Shown: positions 27,252-36,167, counted from the stretch's first letter. The stretch: DNA of 64,000 bases from Lysobacter_L cavernae (GCF_042648505.1 NZ_JBHRXK010000004.1:62001-126000), one strand, 5' to 3'. The notes: generated by a model from the sequence alone, not told the origin. A program made the numbers and translations.

Positions 27252-28676
27252 TCACTGCATCGGCAGGTCGCCGCGTCGGTTGCCGCGCATGATGCGCAGC
27301 ACCAACTGTGCCGGAGCCTGCGTGAAGCTCGCGCGGAAGCCGGGCAGGTCGGCGAACGAGCCGGTGCTGGCGGCCACCACGACATCGCTCTTCTGCAGGC
27401 CGTTCTGCGCGGCCCGGCTGCCGCGCGCGACCGACTCGACCAGGACCCCGGCATAACCCGACTGGCGCAGCTGCTCGGGCAGCTCGGCGAACACCGCACC
27501 GGCCAGGCGCGGGTCGAGCTCGAGGCCGGCCAGCGACTTGGGCTGCTCGCGCAGCGTCGCGCTCAGCTGCAGCGGCTTGCCGTCGCGGCGCACGTCAAGC
27601 GCGATGCGGCTGCCGACCGCCTGCAGGCCCTCGAAGTTGCGCAGGCCGTCGCGGCCGTCGATGCGCTCGCCGTTGGCGGCGACGATCACGTCGCCCGGCT
27701 TGAGGCCGGCGCTGGCCGCGGCGCCGCCGGCAAACACCTGCGTGACCAGCGCGCCGCGCGCCTCGTCCAGGCCCAGGCCCTGCGCCAGGCGCGCGTTGAC
27801 GTCCTGCGACTCCAGGCCGAGCGTGCCGCGGATCACCACGCCGTTGTTGGCGATCAGCTGGCCCATGATGTTGCGCGCCAGGCTGGTCGGGATGGCGAAG
27901 CCCAGGCCGATGTTGCCGGCCATCGAGCCGCGCGGGTTGAAGCTGGCGGTGTTGACGCCGACCAGCTCGCCGTTGAGGTTGACCAGCGCGCCGCCGGAAT
28001 TGCCCGGGTTGATCGAGGCGTCGGTCTGGATGAAGTGCTGGAAGCCCAGCCCGCGCAGGCCGCTGCGGCCGACCGCGGAGACAATCCCCGAGGTCACCGT
28101 CTGGCCGATGCCGAACGGGTTGCCGACCGCGACCACGAAATCGCCGACGCGCAGCGCGCTGGAGTCGGCCAGCGGCAGCGCGCGCAGGTTCTGCGGCGGG
28201 ATCTTCATCACCGCGATGTCGGTGTCCGGGTCGGAGCCGACGAAGTCGGCCTTGAGCGTGCGGCCGTCGCTGAGCGTCACCGAGACCTCGTCGGCGCCCT
28301 CGATCACGTGGTGGTTGGTCAGCACCAGGCCCTGTTGGGCGTCGACGATCACGCCCGAGCCCAGCGACTCGTTGATGCGCTCCTGCGACAGCTCCGGAAA
28401 CATGCGGCGGAACATCGGGTCGTTGCCGAACGGGCTGACCCGCACCCGCTGCTTGGTGTGCACGCTGACCACCGCCGGGGTGACCTTGGCCAGCATCGGC
28501 GCCAGCGAGGGCAGCGGCTGCCCGCCGACCGCGGTCGGCAACGCCGCCATCGGCGTGGCGGCGGCCGGTGCGGCCTCGGCCGGGGTCTCGAGGCCGTCGC
28601 GCATCACGGTGGCGGCAAAGCCGCCGAACGCGGCGGCGGCGGTCAGGGCGAGCAGGGTCTTGGTGGCGGTACGCAT
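27252..28676 (-). CDS. degQ: DegQ/DegP-type periplasmic serine endoprotease
   Basis: A 474-residue HtrA protease. After a signal sequence, the trypsin-like domain shows the triad His (LTNHHVI), Asp (DPDTDIAVMK) and Ser (NPGNSGGALVN). Two PDZ domains follow (about residues 275-365 and 385-465). The long mature linker and two PDZ domains fit DegQ/MucD proteins that act in periplasmic quality control. It is transcribed alone; the 287 bp upstream show no gene. Confidence 0.92.
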   Translation of the reverse strand: MRTATKTLLALTAAAAFGGFAATVMRDGLETPAEAAPAAATPMAALPTAVGGQPLPSLAPMLAKVTPAVVSVHTKQRVRVSPFGNDPMFRRMFPELSQERINESLGSGVIVDAQQGLVLTNHHVIEGADEVSVTLSDGRTLKADFVGSDPDTDIAVMKIPPQNLRALPLADSSALRVGDFVVAVGNPFGIGQTVTSGIVSAVGRSGLRGLGFQHFIQTDASINPGNSGGALVNLNGELVGVNTASFNPRGSMAGNIGLGFAIPTSLARNIMGQLIANNGVVIRGTLGLESQDVNARLAQGLGLDEARGALVTQVFAGGAAASAGLKPGDVIVAANGERIDGRDGLRNFEGLQAVGSRIALDVRRDGKPLQLSATLREQPKSLAGLELDPRLAGAVFAELPEQLRQSGYAGVLVESVARGSRAAQNGLQKSDVVVAASTGSFADLPGFRASFTQAPAQLVLRIMRGNRRGDLPMQ

Positions 28677-28963
28677 CGATCCGTTCCGAAGGGTTTGTGT
28701 GCTGATCAGTGTTCTAAGTCGTGCCCGTGAGCCGCCTATTCAAGAACCGCGCGGCTGCAAGCCGCCAAGCGTGTCAGGAAACAAGAGCCCGATCCAGACG
28801 ACGTGAGCCTGCAACTGCGGGCGGGCCGATCGCTGCAGTGTCGGCGACGGCCGTTAAACCGCTGATGAAATCGTGCCGCCCAGCCGTCCACGCAGTCGCG
28901 CCGGCGTGCATCGGCACGCCGGCGGCATCAATGCATCAAGACCTCTTGACCGGCCCGAACCGC

Positions 28964-29947
28964 TTACCACAGCGGTATGAGGTTGAACGGGTAAGTGCGC
29001 CAGCGGATGGCGTTGTCGACGCTGGGCGGCGCGTCACCGCCGCCGTGGAGGCACAGCGTCCCATCGCCTTCCAGCTGGAAATCGAAGCGAACCTCCAGCT
29101 GAACCAGCAAGGACGCGTTGCGGTCCGGTAAGTCGAAATCAACGCGCGGCATGACGCGGCAGCCCTCCAGCACCGCATCGGCGCAGCCGACGATGAACTC
29201 GTTCTCGAGCTTGAACAGCTCCACCACGTGCTCGCCGAAATTAAGCACCTGCGCTGGTTGCCCGGCAGGCTGACGCAGCACGGTGACGCGGGTGACCAGC
29301 CAGCACTTGGACCACTTGTCGTCGGCGCCCCACAGCGGGTGGTAGTAGCCAGTGGAGCCTTGCACCATTCCGACCAGTTCAATACTCGGCGTTACGGTGA
29401 AGCGGGTCGCGCCGAGCGGAAAGCGACCCGACGGCAGCCCATAGTCGTCGAACCCGCCGGCGCTACAGGAGAACAGTGGATCTTGGGTGTAGCGGATGTG
29501 GCCGAAGAGCCGCAGCTCGTCACCGACCACGTCGATGCCGATCTGCGGGGAACAGCAGAACGTGCTGGTGCCGAGATAATCGAAGGTCGTGTCGGGGCTG
29601 ATCAGGACCGGGCCACCCTCGGGAAAGCGCAGGTAGGGTGGGGTGTAGGCGATCGCTTCCTGCCGCCACTCGCTCAGTGCCGCAATCGCCGGGGCCATGC
29701 GCTCACGCTCGGCACCCAGGTCCGGATAGCGCTCCAGCAACTCCGCAAGGGCGCGGCGCTGGGATTGGATGAGCGCTGCCGGACGCAGCGCCGCTTGGCG
29801 GCGGAGGTGTGTCTGCAATGCATCAAGCCGCTGTTGCCGCAGCGGCTGCGACGCGGACGTGTCCCCGGCCGCCTGCGTATAGACAATGCGGCGGCTCAGA
29901 TCCTGCACTTTGAACCCATGGGGCGCTGTGTGCTGCTGGTCGTTCAT
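28964..29947 (-). CDS. Hypothetical protein, unknown family
   Basis: A 327-residue soluble protein I do not recognise. There is no signal peptide or membrane helix. The N-terminal 100 residues are helical and Arg/Gln-rich; the rest is predicted beta-rich, with FCCSPQIGIDVVGDELRLFG, YHPLWGADDKWSKCWLVTRV and two segments reading as paired strands near the C-terminus. Five Cys are spread through it. Its base composition is a little less GC-skewed than neighbours, which may indicate acquisition. It stands alone. Confidence 0.6.
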   Translation of the reverse strand: MNDQQHTAPHGFKVQDLSRRIVYTQAAGDTSASQPLRQQRLDALQTHLRRQAALRPAALIQSQRRALAELLERYPDLGAERERMAPAIAALSEWRQEAIAYTPPYLRFPEGGPVLISPDTTFDYLGTSTFCCSPQIGIDVVGDELRLFGHIRYTQDPLFSCSAGGFDDYGLPSGRFPLGATRFTVTPSIELVGMVQGSTGYYHPLWGADDKWSKCWLVTRVTVLRQPAGQPAQVLNFGEHVVELFKLENEFIVGCADAVLEGCRVMPRVDFDLPDRNASLLVQLEVRFDFQLEGDGTLCLHGGGDAPPSVDNAIRWRTYPFNLIPLW

Positions 29948-30152
29948 TTCGTGGCTCCTTGTCGGTAGCTGTGCATCCCCCTCCTAGTCAACGCCGTCGT
30001 CAGGTCAGCCGTGCACAGCACGGCGATGCGGTGACGGATAAGGGCGAGTGGCGCCGGTTCACTCGGCGCTGGGCATCAAAGCCGTGGTGCGCAAATGTGG
30101 TGCCCGGTACGCGACCGGGCGGCTGCCGTGCCGCCCAGAGCTGCGAGCGCGA

Positions 30153-30653
30153 TTACAGCGAGCGCGTACCGACCTCGTTGCCGCAGGTGTTGGCCAGCAC
30201 CTCTTCGTTGGGCCCGAGGATCTGTCCCCGGAATTCGCCGGCCATGCCATCGCCGTCGGCGCTCAGCGTCAGCGTCCGCCGGACCTGGTTGACGCCGGCG
30301 AAGCCGCCATCCGGGTGGTAGCGGTACAGGCGCATTTCCGTGACGTGCTGGCGCGCACGCGGGTCGTAACTCCACACGCCGAACGCCGGTCCGCGCGAGG
30401 TCGGTGGCGTGTTGTTGGTGTCGAGCATGGTGCCGCCGGCATTGAACACGCTGCTGGCGCGGAATCGGCGTAGGGTCTGGCCGGTGTCGCAGCTGAATAT
30501 GTGGACCTGGAAGTCCCAGACGCCGACGATGCGGTTGGCCGGGGGCAGCAGGAGCAGGGGGCTGCGCTCGGGTAGCGGCGCGGCCTGCGTGGCGCCGGCG
30601 AGGACGGCCAGGACGACAGCGAGGAAGGGAGCGGTGTTCATGACGGATTTCAT
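30153..30653 (-). CDS. Secreted protein divergent from a winged-helix/TPR regulator
   Basis: A 166-residue exported protein (signal peptide about residues 1-24, ending TQAAPL). The mature part is beta-rich: RIVGVWDFQVHIF, AFGVWSYDPRARQ, RRTLTLSADGDGMAGEF. This alternation resembles small calycin-like barrels, but no family is certain. Two Cys (SCDTG and NTCGNE) may pair. The alternative ATG at 30641 is possible. It is divergent from the CadC-like regulator at 30774 with a 120-bp shared promoter region, suggesting it may be a regulated target. Confidence 0.7.
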   Translation of the reverse strand: MKSVMNTAPFLAVVLAVLAGATQAAPLPERSPLLLLPPANRIVGVWDFQVHIFSCDTGQTLRRFRASSVFNAGGTMLDTNNTPPTSRGPAFGVWSYDPRARQHVTEMRLYRYHPDGGFAGVNQVRRTLTLSADGDGMAGEFRGQILGPNEEVLANTCGNEVGTRSL

Positions 30654-30773
30654 GGCGGATCTCCTTGAGTCAGGGCGTGGCCAGGCGTGCAGCCGCGGTG
30701 GCCACCCTCGCCGGCACTGGCCTGAAAGTCCTTGGCCATCCGCTGAAAAAAGCTGAGAACTGCTGAAGGCCCC

Positions 30774-32636
30774 ATGCCCGAGCCCGCCCGCCGCCACTAC
30801 GCTTTTGCTGGCTACCGTGTCGACACGCAGACCCGCGAGCTGCGCGCCGGCGCCGGCGCGCCGGTGGCGCTGACCGCCAAGGCCTTCGACACGCTGTGCT
30901 ACCTGATCGAGTATCGCGGCCGCGTGGTCGGCAAGGACGAACTGCTGGCGGCGCTCTGGCCCGGGCGCGTAGTCGAGGAGAACAACCTGACCCAGGCGGT
31001 GTCGGCGTTGCGGCACGCGCTCGGTACCGGCGCTGGCGATCACCGCTATATCGTCACCGTGCCCGGCCGCGGCTACCGCTTTGTCGCCGACGTGCTGACC
31101 GACGCAGGCGCGGTGGCCGAACCGGGTCCCACTCAGCGAGCAACGGCCACGCATCGCCCCGAATGGGCCGTGGGTGCGTTGTTCGCGCTACTGGCGGTAG
31201 CCGCCGCGCTGGCCTGGCGCTGGCAGACGTCCCCGCCGCCGCAGGCCGCACTGGCGGTGCTGCCGTTCCGGGCGCTGTCGACGGGGCCGCGTGACGAATT
31301 GCTTGAGCTCGGCCTCGCCGAAACCCTGATCGCCCGACTGAGCCGATCGAGCGCATTGCGGGTCCGCACCCTGGCGTCGGCGCAGCGCGCCGCCGGCGAG
31401 CAACCTGACGCGCTTGCTGCCGGCCGCGCGCTGGGCGCCGCCTACGTCATCGAAGGCTCCACCCAGCGCCGCGGCGATCACGTGCGCGTCAACGCCCGCC
31501 TGTTGACCGTGCCCGCCGGCGAGACCGTCTGGGCCGACACCTTCGACGAGCGTCTTGATCGCGCGTTCACCCTGCAGGACGGCATCGCCCGTGCGGTTCT
31601 GTCGGCGCTGGCACTGCGCGGCGAGGCCGAGTCGCACCGCAGCGGGTGTGACGGTGCCGACGCCGAGGCCTACCGCGCCTACCTGACCGGCCACTATCTG
31701 AGCCAGCGCCCCAGTTCCGTGCGATTGCCGCAAGCACTGGCCGCGTTCCGCCGCGCGATCGATCTCGATCCGACTTGCGCGCGCGCCTACGCCGGCCTGG
31801 CACATGTCTACCGGTCGCTGGTCATCAGCGGCGACCGCGACCCGCGGCAGATGTTTCCGCTCGCCCGCGCCGCCGTCGAGCAGGCGCTGCGGATCGATCC
31901 CTTGTCGGCGCAGGCGCATGGCGCCAAGGGCTACCTCCAGTATTGGTACGACTGGGACTGGGCCGGTGCCGAGGCCTCGACGAAACGCGCGATCGAACTC
32001 AACCCGAGCCTGGCCGAGGCGCATTTCGCCTACGCCCACCTGCTGGTCAACCGTGGCCGCTTCGACGAAGGTCTGCGCCACGCCCGGCAGGCGCGCGAAC
32101 TTGATCCGCTGTCGCCGCTGATTGATGCGATCGAGGCCGGTTTCCTCGGTGCCGCGCGCCGTCCGGACGAAGCCCAGGCACGACTGGCCCACGCCTTCGA
32201 GCTGGAGCCGGATTTCTGGATCGCCCTGCTGTTGCGCGGCAGCATGGCCCTGGACCGCCACGATTACCGCGCCGCGATCGCTGACCTTGGCCGCGCCAGC
32301 GAGCGCTCCCAGCGCAACAGCCAGGCGCTGGCCATGCTGGGCGTGGCCCGTGCCGCGGACGGTGACCGCGCCGGTGCCGAGACGGTGCTGGCGGCCCTAC
32401 AGGCACGCGATGCTGCCGGCTACGTGCCGGCCTCCAGTCTGGCGGCGGTACAGGCCGCGCTCGGCCGCGACGATCAGGCGCTCGACCTGCTCGAGCGCGC
32501 CTACGACGAGCGCGACGTGCGCCTTATTTTTCTCAAGATCGACGCACGCTGGAACGGCCTGCGCGCGCAGCCGCGTTTCCGCGCCCTGGCGCGGCGCCTC
32601 GACCTGGAATCCGAGATCGCCCACGGCCGCTATTGA
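30774..32636 (+). CDS. Winged-helix (OmpR/CadC-like) membrane regulator with TPR domain
   Basis: A 620-residue one-component regulator. Residues about 10-105 form an OmpR/PhoB-type winged helix (LTAKAFDTLCYLIEYRGRVV and NNLTQAVSALRHALG, ending PGRGYRFVA). A single membrane helix follows (about 122-142), then a LAVLPFRAL segment typical of this class, a TolB-like region and at least six TPR-like repeats to the C-terminus. There is no phospho-acceptor domain, so it senses periplasmic signals directly (inference). Divergent from a secreted protein. Confidence 0.86.
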   Translation: MPEPARRHYAFAGYRVDTQTRELRAGAGAPVALTAKAFDTLCYLIEYRGRVVGKDELLAALWPGRVVEENNLTQAVSALRHALGTGAGDHRYIVTVPGRGYRFVADVLTDAGAVAEPGPTQRATATHRPEWAVGALFALLAVAAALAWRWQTSPPPQAALAVLPFRALSTGPRDELLELGLAETLIARLSRSSALRVRTLASAQRAAGEQPDALAAGRALGAAYVIEGSTQRRGDHVRVNARLLTVPAGETVWADTFDERLDRAFTLQDGIARAVLSALALRGEAESHRSGCDGADAEAYRAYLTGHYLSQRPSSVRLPQALAAFRRAIDLDPTCARAYAGLAHVYRSLVISGDRDPRQMFPLARAAVEQALRIDPLSAQAHGAKGYLQYWYDWDWAGAEASTKRAIELNPSLAEAHFAYAHLLVNRGRFDEGLRHARQARELDPLSPLIDAIEAGFLGAARRPDEAQARLAHAFELEPDFWIALLLRGSMALDRHDYRAAIADLGRASERSQRNSQALAMLGVARAADGDRAGAETVLAALQARDAAGYVPASSLAAVQAALGRDDQALDLLERAYDERDVRLIFLKIDARWNGLRAQPRFRALARRLDLESEIAHGRY

Positions 32637-32711
32637 GTGCCGTCGGCCGCGGCCGGCGATCGTGCCCGTGCGTGCGGGGCTGACGCACTGCACACCGCTT
32701 TGCCGATGCCC

Positions 32712-32726
32712 GTCACATGATGTGAC
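32712..32726. promoter_or_regulatory. Perfect 15-bp palindrome upstream of the nrdJ promoter
   Basis: GTCACATGATGTGAC is an exact dyad of 7-bp arms around one base, 16 bp upstream of the predicted -35. It would lie near -66 to -52 relative to the inferred start of transcription, an activator-like position. Its halves are everted relative to a CRP site (TGTGA-N6-TCACA), so CRP/Clp is not implied. Confidence 0.55.
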
Positions 32727-32742
32727 TGCCATCAAAAAAGCG

Positions 32743-32771
32743 TTGACACTTTTCGGGGGCGGGGGTAGCTT
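32743..32771 (+). promoter_or_regulatory. Sigma-70 promoter for nrdJ
   Basis: TTGACA (32743-32748), a 17-bp spacer and TAGCTT (32766-32771) give a near-consensus -35 and a moderate -10. Transcription would start around 32778, leaving a leader of about 280 nt before the nrdJ ATG. The following NrdR-box-like dyad overlaps the early transcribed region. Confidence 0.65.
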
Positions 32772-32777
32772 GGACCT

Positions 32778-33059
32778 TCGCTTTCTCCACTACATCTAGT
32801 GGTCATGATGGCGACAGGAGCCCAGATAAGGGCATTCCTGGCTTGGATTTGCTGTACGACGGGCGTCTTTCGGGGAAGGCGCGCAACGGGAGCAAGATGG
32901 GCCGAGATCGAGCACAACGTATTGGAACGCGGGCGCGGAAGACGCGCTCGCGGGCATAGCCGTCGGCGGCCGTTACCCGGCCGTTGACGGAGCAGGGCAC
33001 ACCATAAGAATCCACCGGCCGCATGCCCCTGCGGCCCGCAACAAGGAGACAGGACAGGC
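32778..33059 (+). ncRNA. Structured leader of nrdJ (candidate cis-regulatory RNA)
   Basis: The inferred 280-nt leader holds no gene and several strong hairpins: GCGTCTT/AAGGCGC around 32866-32885, GGGCGCG/CGCGCTC around 32931-32950, nested CCGTC...GACGG around 32961-32991, and GGCCGCA/TGCGGCC at 33017-33036 just before the AAGGAG ribosome site. A conserved RNA called the nrdJ motif has been described upstream of such genes. I cannot confirm a match and saw no cobalamin-riboswitch box. Confidence 0.45.
32787..32802. promoter_or_regulatory. NrdR-box-like operator
   Basis: CCACTACATCTAGTGG matches the known NrdR consensus acaCTATATATAGtgt at 12 of 16 positions and has perfect 6-bp arms. NrdR represses ribonucleotide reductase genes, usually through two boxes. 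Here only one good box is seen; a right half-site (TAGCTT) sits 31 bp upstream, overlapping the -10. Confidence 0.65.
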
Positions 33060-35222
33060 ATGAGCACAGTGCGCCTCGAGGCGGTCAAGACAGCCGGACA
33101 AACGGACCTCAACCGGGACATCCCGTTGCAGCCCGCGTCGCAGGACATCTGGGACAAGAAGTACCGGCTCAAGACCAAGACCGGCCAGGCCGTCGACACC
33201 GACATCGACGGCACCTACCAGCGCGTCGCCAAGGCGCTGGCCGACGCCGAGCCCACGCCCGAGAAGCAGCAGTACTGGAACGAGCGTTTCGTCTGGGCGC
33301 TGCGCCGCGGGGCCATCCCCGCCGGCCGCATCACTTCCAACGCCGGCGCGCTCGAGCACAAGCCGGCGACCTCGACGATCAACTGCACCGTGTCGGGCAC
33401 CATCGAAGACTCGATGGACGGCATCCTCGAGAAGGTCCACGAGGCCGGCTTGACCCTGAAGGCCGGTTGCGGCATCGGTTACGAGTTCTCGACGCTGCGC
33501 CCGCGCGGCGCGTTCGTCGCGGGCGCCGGTGCGTACACCTCCGGGCCGATGTCCTTCATGGATATCTACGACAAGATGTGCTTCACCGTGTCGTCGGCCG
33601 GTGGCCGCCGCGGCGCGCAGATGGGTACGTTCGACGTCTCGCACCCGGACGTGAAGGACTTCATCCGCGCCAAGCGCGAAGACGGCCGCCTGCGCCAGTT
33701 CAACCTGTCGCTGCTGATCACCGACGGCTTCATGCAAGCCGTCGCCGACGACGGCGACTGGCCGCTGGTGTTCCCGGTCAACATCAAGGAGCGCGGCGAC
33801 CTCAACCTGGATAACGCCGAACAGGTCGTGTGGCGCGAGTGGCCGAGCCACCGCAACTACATCGTCCGCGACGACGGCCTGGTCGCCTGCAAGATCTACG
33901 GCCACATCCGCGCGCGGCACCTGTGGGACATGATCATGGTCTCGACGTACGACTACGCCGAGCCGGGTTTCATCCTGATCGACCGCGTCAACGAGATGAA
34001 CAACAACTGGTGGTGCGAGACGATCCGCGCGACCAACCCCTGTGGCGAGCAGCCGCTGCCGCCGTACGGCGCCTGCCTGCTCGGCTCGGTGAACCTGACC
34101 AAGTTCGTGCGCAACGCCTTCACCGACCAGGCCGAGTTTGACTGGGAGGAATACAAGGAAGTCGTGCGCGTGTTCACCCGCATGCTCGACAACGTGGTCG
34201 AAGTTAACGGCCTGCCGCTGGAACAGCAGCGCGCCGAGATCATGCGCAAGCGCCGCCACGGCATGGGCTTCCTCGGCCTGGGCAGCACCGTGACCATGCT
34301 GCAGATGAAGTACGGCTCCAAGGCCTCGTGCGAGTTCACCGAGCGCATCGCCCGCGAGATGGCCGTGGCCGGCTGGGAGATGGGCCTGGCGCTGGCCAAG
34401 GAAAAGGGCGCCGCGCCGATCATGGAGGAACGCTTCGCCGTCACCGCCGAGATGCTGCGCAAGCGTCCGGAGATGAAGAAGGACGGCTGGAAGGTCGGCC
34501 AGGAGATCCCCGGCAAGCTGCTGCACGCCAAGTACAGCCGCTACATGCAGCGCATCGCCTCGGTCGCGCCGGAGCTGGTCGACGAGCTGGCCGACATCGG
34601 CGCGCGCTTCACCCACCACAGCTCGATCGCGCCGACCGGCACCATCTCGCTGTCGCTGGCCAACAACGCCTCCAATGGCATCGAGCCGTCGTTCGCGCAC
34701 CACTACAGCCGCAACGTCATCCGCGAAGGCAAGAAGTCCAAGGAAAAGGTCGACGTCTGGTCCTACGAGCTGCTGGCCTATCGCGAGCTGATCAACACCA
34801 AGGCGATGCCGTTCAGCGACGAAGCCGATGCCAGGTTGCCCGACTACTTCATCGCCGCCGACGACATCACGCCGAAGGAGCACGTCGACGTGCAGGCCGC
34901 GGCGCAGAAGTGGGTCGACAGCTCGATCTCCAAGACCGCGAATGTCCCCACCGACTACCCGTACGAGGACTTCAAGGACATCTACCGCTACGCCCACGAG
35001 CAGGGCCTCAAGGGCTGCACCACGTTCCGCTTCAACCCGGCGGCCTTCCAGGGCGTGCTGGTCAAGGAAGCGGATCTGGAGAACACCACCTACCGCTTCG
35101 AGCTGGAAGACGGCAGCGTGCTGGAAGTGAAGGGCAACGAGCAGATCGAGTACGACGGCGAGATGCACACCGCCGCCAACCTGTTCGACGCGCTCAAGGA
35201 AGGTTATTACGGCAAGTTCTGA
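33060..35222 (+). CDS. nrdJ: Adenosylcobalamin-dependent (class II) ribonucleotide reductase, large fragment
   Basis: A 720-residue catalytic part of a split class II RNR (NrdJa). Visible elements are STINCTVSGTIEDSMDG (first active-site Cys), NPCGEQPLPPYGACLLGSVNL with radical-carrying Cys328 and Glu330, and the phosphate-binding APTGTISLSLANNASNGIEP. It reduces ribonucleotides to deoxyribonucleotides, needs no oxygen and uses AdoCbl to make the thiyl radical. The C-terminal Cys-rich arm is absent here and is encoded by the NrdJb gene at 36266. An AAGGAG site precedes the ATG. Confidence 0.94.
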   Translation: MSTVRLEAVKTAGQTDLNRDIPLQPASQDIWDKKYRLKTKTGQAVDTDIDGTYQRVAKALADAEPTPEKQQYWNERFVWALRRGAIPAGRITSNAGALEHKPATSTINCTVSGTIEDSMDGILEKVHEAGLTLKAGCGIGYEFSTLRPRGAFVAGAGAYTSGPMSFMDIYDKMCFTVSSAGGRRGAQMGTFDVSHPDVKDFIRAKREDGRLRQFNLSLLITDGFMQAVADDGDWPLVFPVNIKERGDLNLDNAEQVVWREWPSHRNYIVRDDGLVACKIYGHIRARHLWDMIMVSTYDYAEPGFILIDRVNEMNNNWWCETIRATNPCGEQPLPPYGACLLGSVNLTKFVRNAFTDQAEFDWEEYKEVVRVFTRMLDNVVEVNGLPLEQQRAEIMRKRRHGMGFLGLGSTVTMLQMKYGSKASCEFTERIAREMAVAGWEMGLALAKEKGAAPIMEERFAVTAEMLRKRPEMKKDGWKVGQEIPGKLLHAKYSRYMQRIASVAPELVDELADIGARFTHHSSIAPTGTISLSLANNASNGIEPSFAHHYSRNVIREGKKSKEKVDVWSYELLAYRELINTKAMPFSDEADARLPDYFIAADDITPKEHVDVQAAAQKWVDSSISKTANVPTDYPYEDFKDIYRYAHEQGLKGCTTFRFNPAAFQGVLVKEADLENTTYRFELEDGSVLEVKGNEQIEYDGEMHTAANLFDALKEGYYGKF

Positions 35223-35227
35223 TCCAT

Positions 35228-35266
35228 GCTGTCATTCCTGCGTAGGCGGGAATCCATGGACTTTGG
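35228..35266. repeat. ATTCCYGC...GCGGGAAT palindromic repeat
   Basis: GTCATTCCTGCGTAGGCGGGAATCC-type sequence directly after nrdJ is a member of the widespread GTCATTCCCGC...GCGGGAAT repeat family; a second copy forms the core of the MITE-like element at 50524-50603. It is a short stem-loop in the probable nrdJ transcript. Confidence 0.6.
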
Positions 35267-35452
35267 AGTTTTGCATCACGGCGGGGGCGACCGCGTCGCC
35301 CCACGCGGAGTCCGGGCCGGCTCCGCGCCTTACGTGTCGGCCCCGTGCAGTCGGCGCCACGGCGTATTGATTGCGCGTGCAGCAGGTATAGCATCGCTCC
35401 CGTAACACCCAGTAGCGCCCGATTACCTACAAGACGCCCGTCAGGAGGGCAC

Positions 35453-36157
35453 ATGAGCAATGGCAATGGAGTGACGGCGACCCTGTCGCAGGCCGCTGAA
35501 AACGTCAAAGAAACCGCATCCAACTTTGGCAGCGCCATCGTGCATCGCGCCGAGGACGCCGTGCAGACCGTGAAGAAGACCGCCACCAAGGCGCGCAAGG
35601 CCGCCAAGAAGGCCGTCGGCACCGCCAAGAAGAAACTTGCCACGGCCAGCGCCAAGGCCAAGAAGGAGGCCGCTGCGCTCAAGCGCGAGGCCATTGCCGT
35701 CGAGAAGAAGGCCAAGAAGAAGCTCGCCGCCGCCAGTGCCAAGGCCAAGAAGGAAGCCGCCAAGCTCAAGCGCGAAGCCAGCGTCGCCAAGAAGAAGGCC
35801 GCGAAGAAGGTCAAGGCTGCGCGCAAGACCGGCCAGACCGCCATCGCCAAGGCCAAGGGCACCGTCAAGCGCGATGTCGCCGCCGCCAAGCGCAAGGTCG
35901 CCAAAAAGGCGACCAAGGCCACCAAGGCGGTGAAGAAGGCGACCAAGAAGGTCGCCGCGAAGAAGGCCACCAAGAAGACGGTCGCCACCAAGCGCGTTGC
36001 CACCCGCAAGGCCGCCGTGCGCAAGGCCGTGAAGAAGTCCGCCGCAACGACGGCGAAGAAGGCGCCGGCCCGCAAGGCCGTTGCCAAGAAGGCAGCCAAG
36101 CGTCCCGCCAAGCGCGTGTCCAACAAGAGCGGCGCGAAGAAAGTTGCCAAGAAGTAA
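35453..36157 (+). CDS. Histone H1-like Lys/Ala-rich DNA-binding protein
   Basis: A 234-residue protein. The first 45 residues are ordinary (TLSQAAENVKETASNFGSA); the rest is dominated by repeats of AAKKA, KKA and KAK, like eukaryotic H1 tails and AlgP/Hc1-type bacterial proteins. Such proteins bind and compact DNA without sequence specificity. A GGAGG site precedes the ATG. It sits between the two halves of the class II RNR in the same direction, an unexpected position. The codon pattern is strongly AAG/GCC-biased and the gene is internally repetitive. Confidence 0.85.
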   Translation: MSNGNGVTATLSQAAENVKETASNFGSAIVHRAEDAVQTVKKTATKARKAAKKAVGTAKKKLATASAKAKKEAAALKREAIAVEKKAKKKLAAASAKAKKEAAKLKREASVAKKKAAKKVKAARKTGQTAIAKAKGTVKRDVAAAKRKVAKKATKATKAVKKATKKVAAKKATKKTVATKRVATRKAAVRKAVKKSAATTAKKAPARKAVAKKAAKRPAKRVSNKSGAKKVAKK

Positions 36158-36167
36158 GGCCCCGATT

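Noticed and set aside
32712..32726. CRP/Clp binding site upstream of nrdJ
   Set aside because: The half-sites are everted (TCACA-TGA-TGTGA) compared with TGTGA-N6-TCACA.
32778..33059. Adenosylcobalamin riboswitch before nrdJ
   Set aside because: Expected from the gene's cofactor, but no B12-box-like segment or core junction could be found in the leader.
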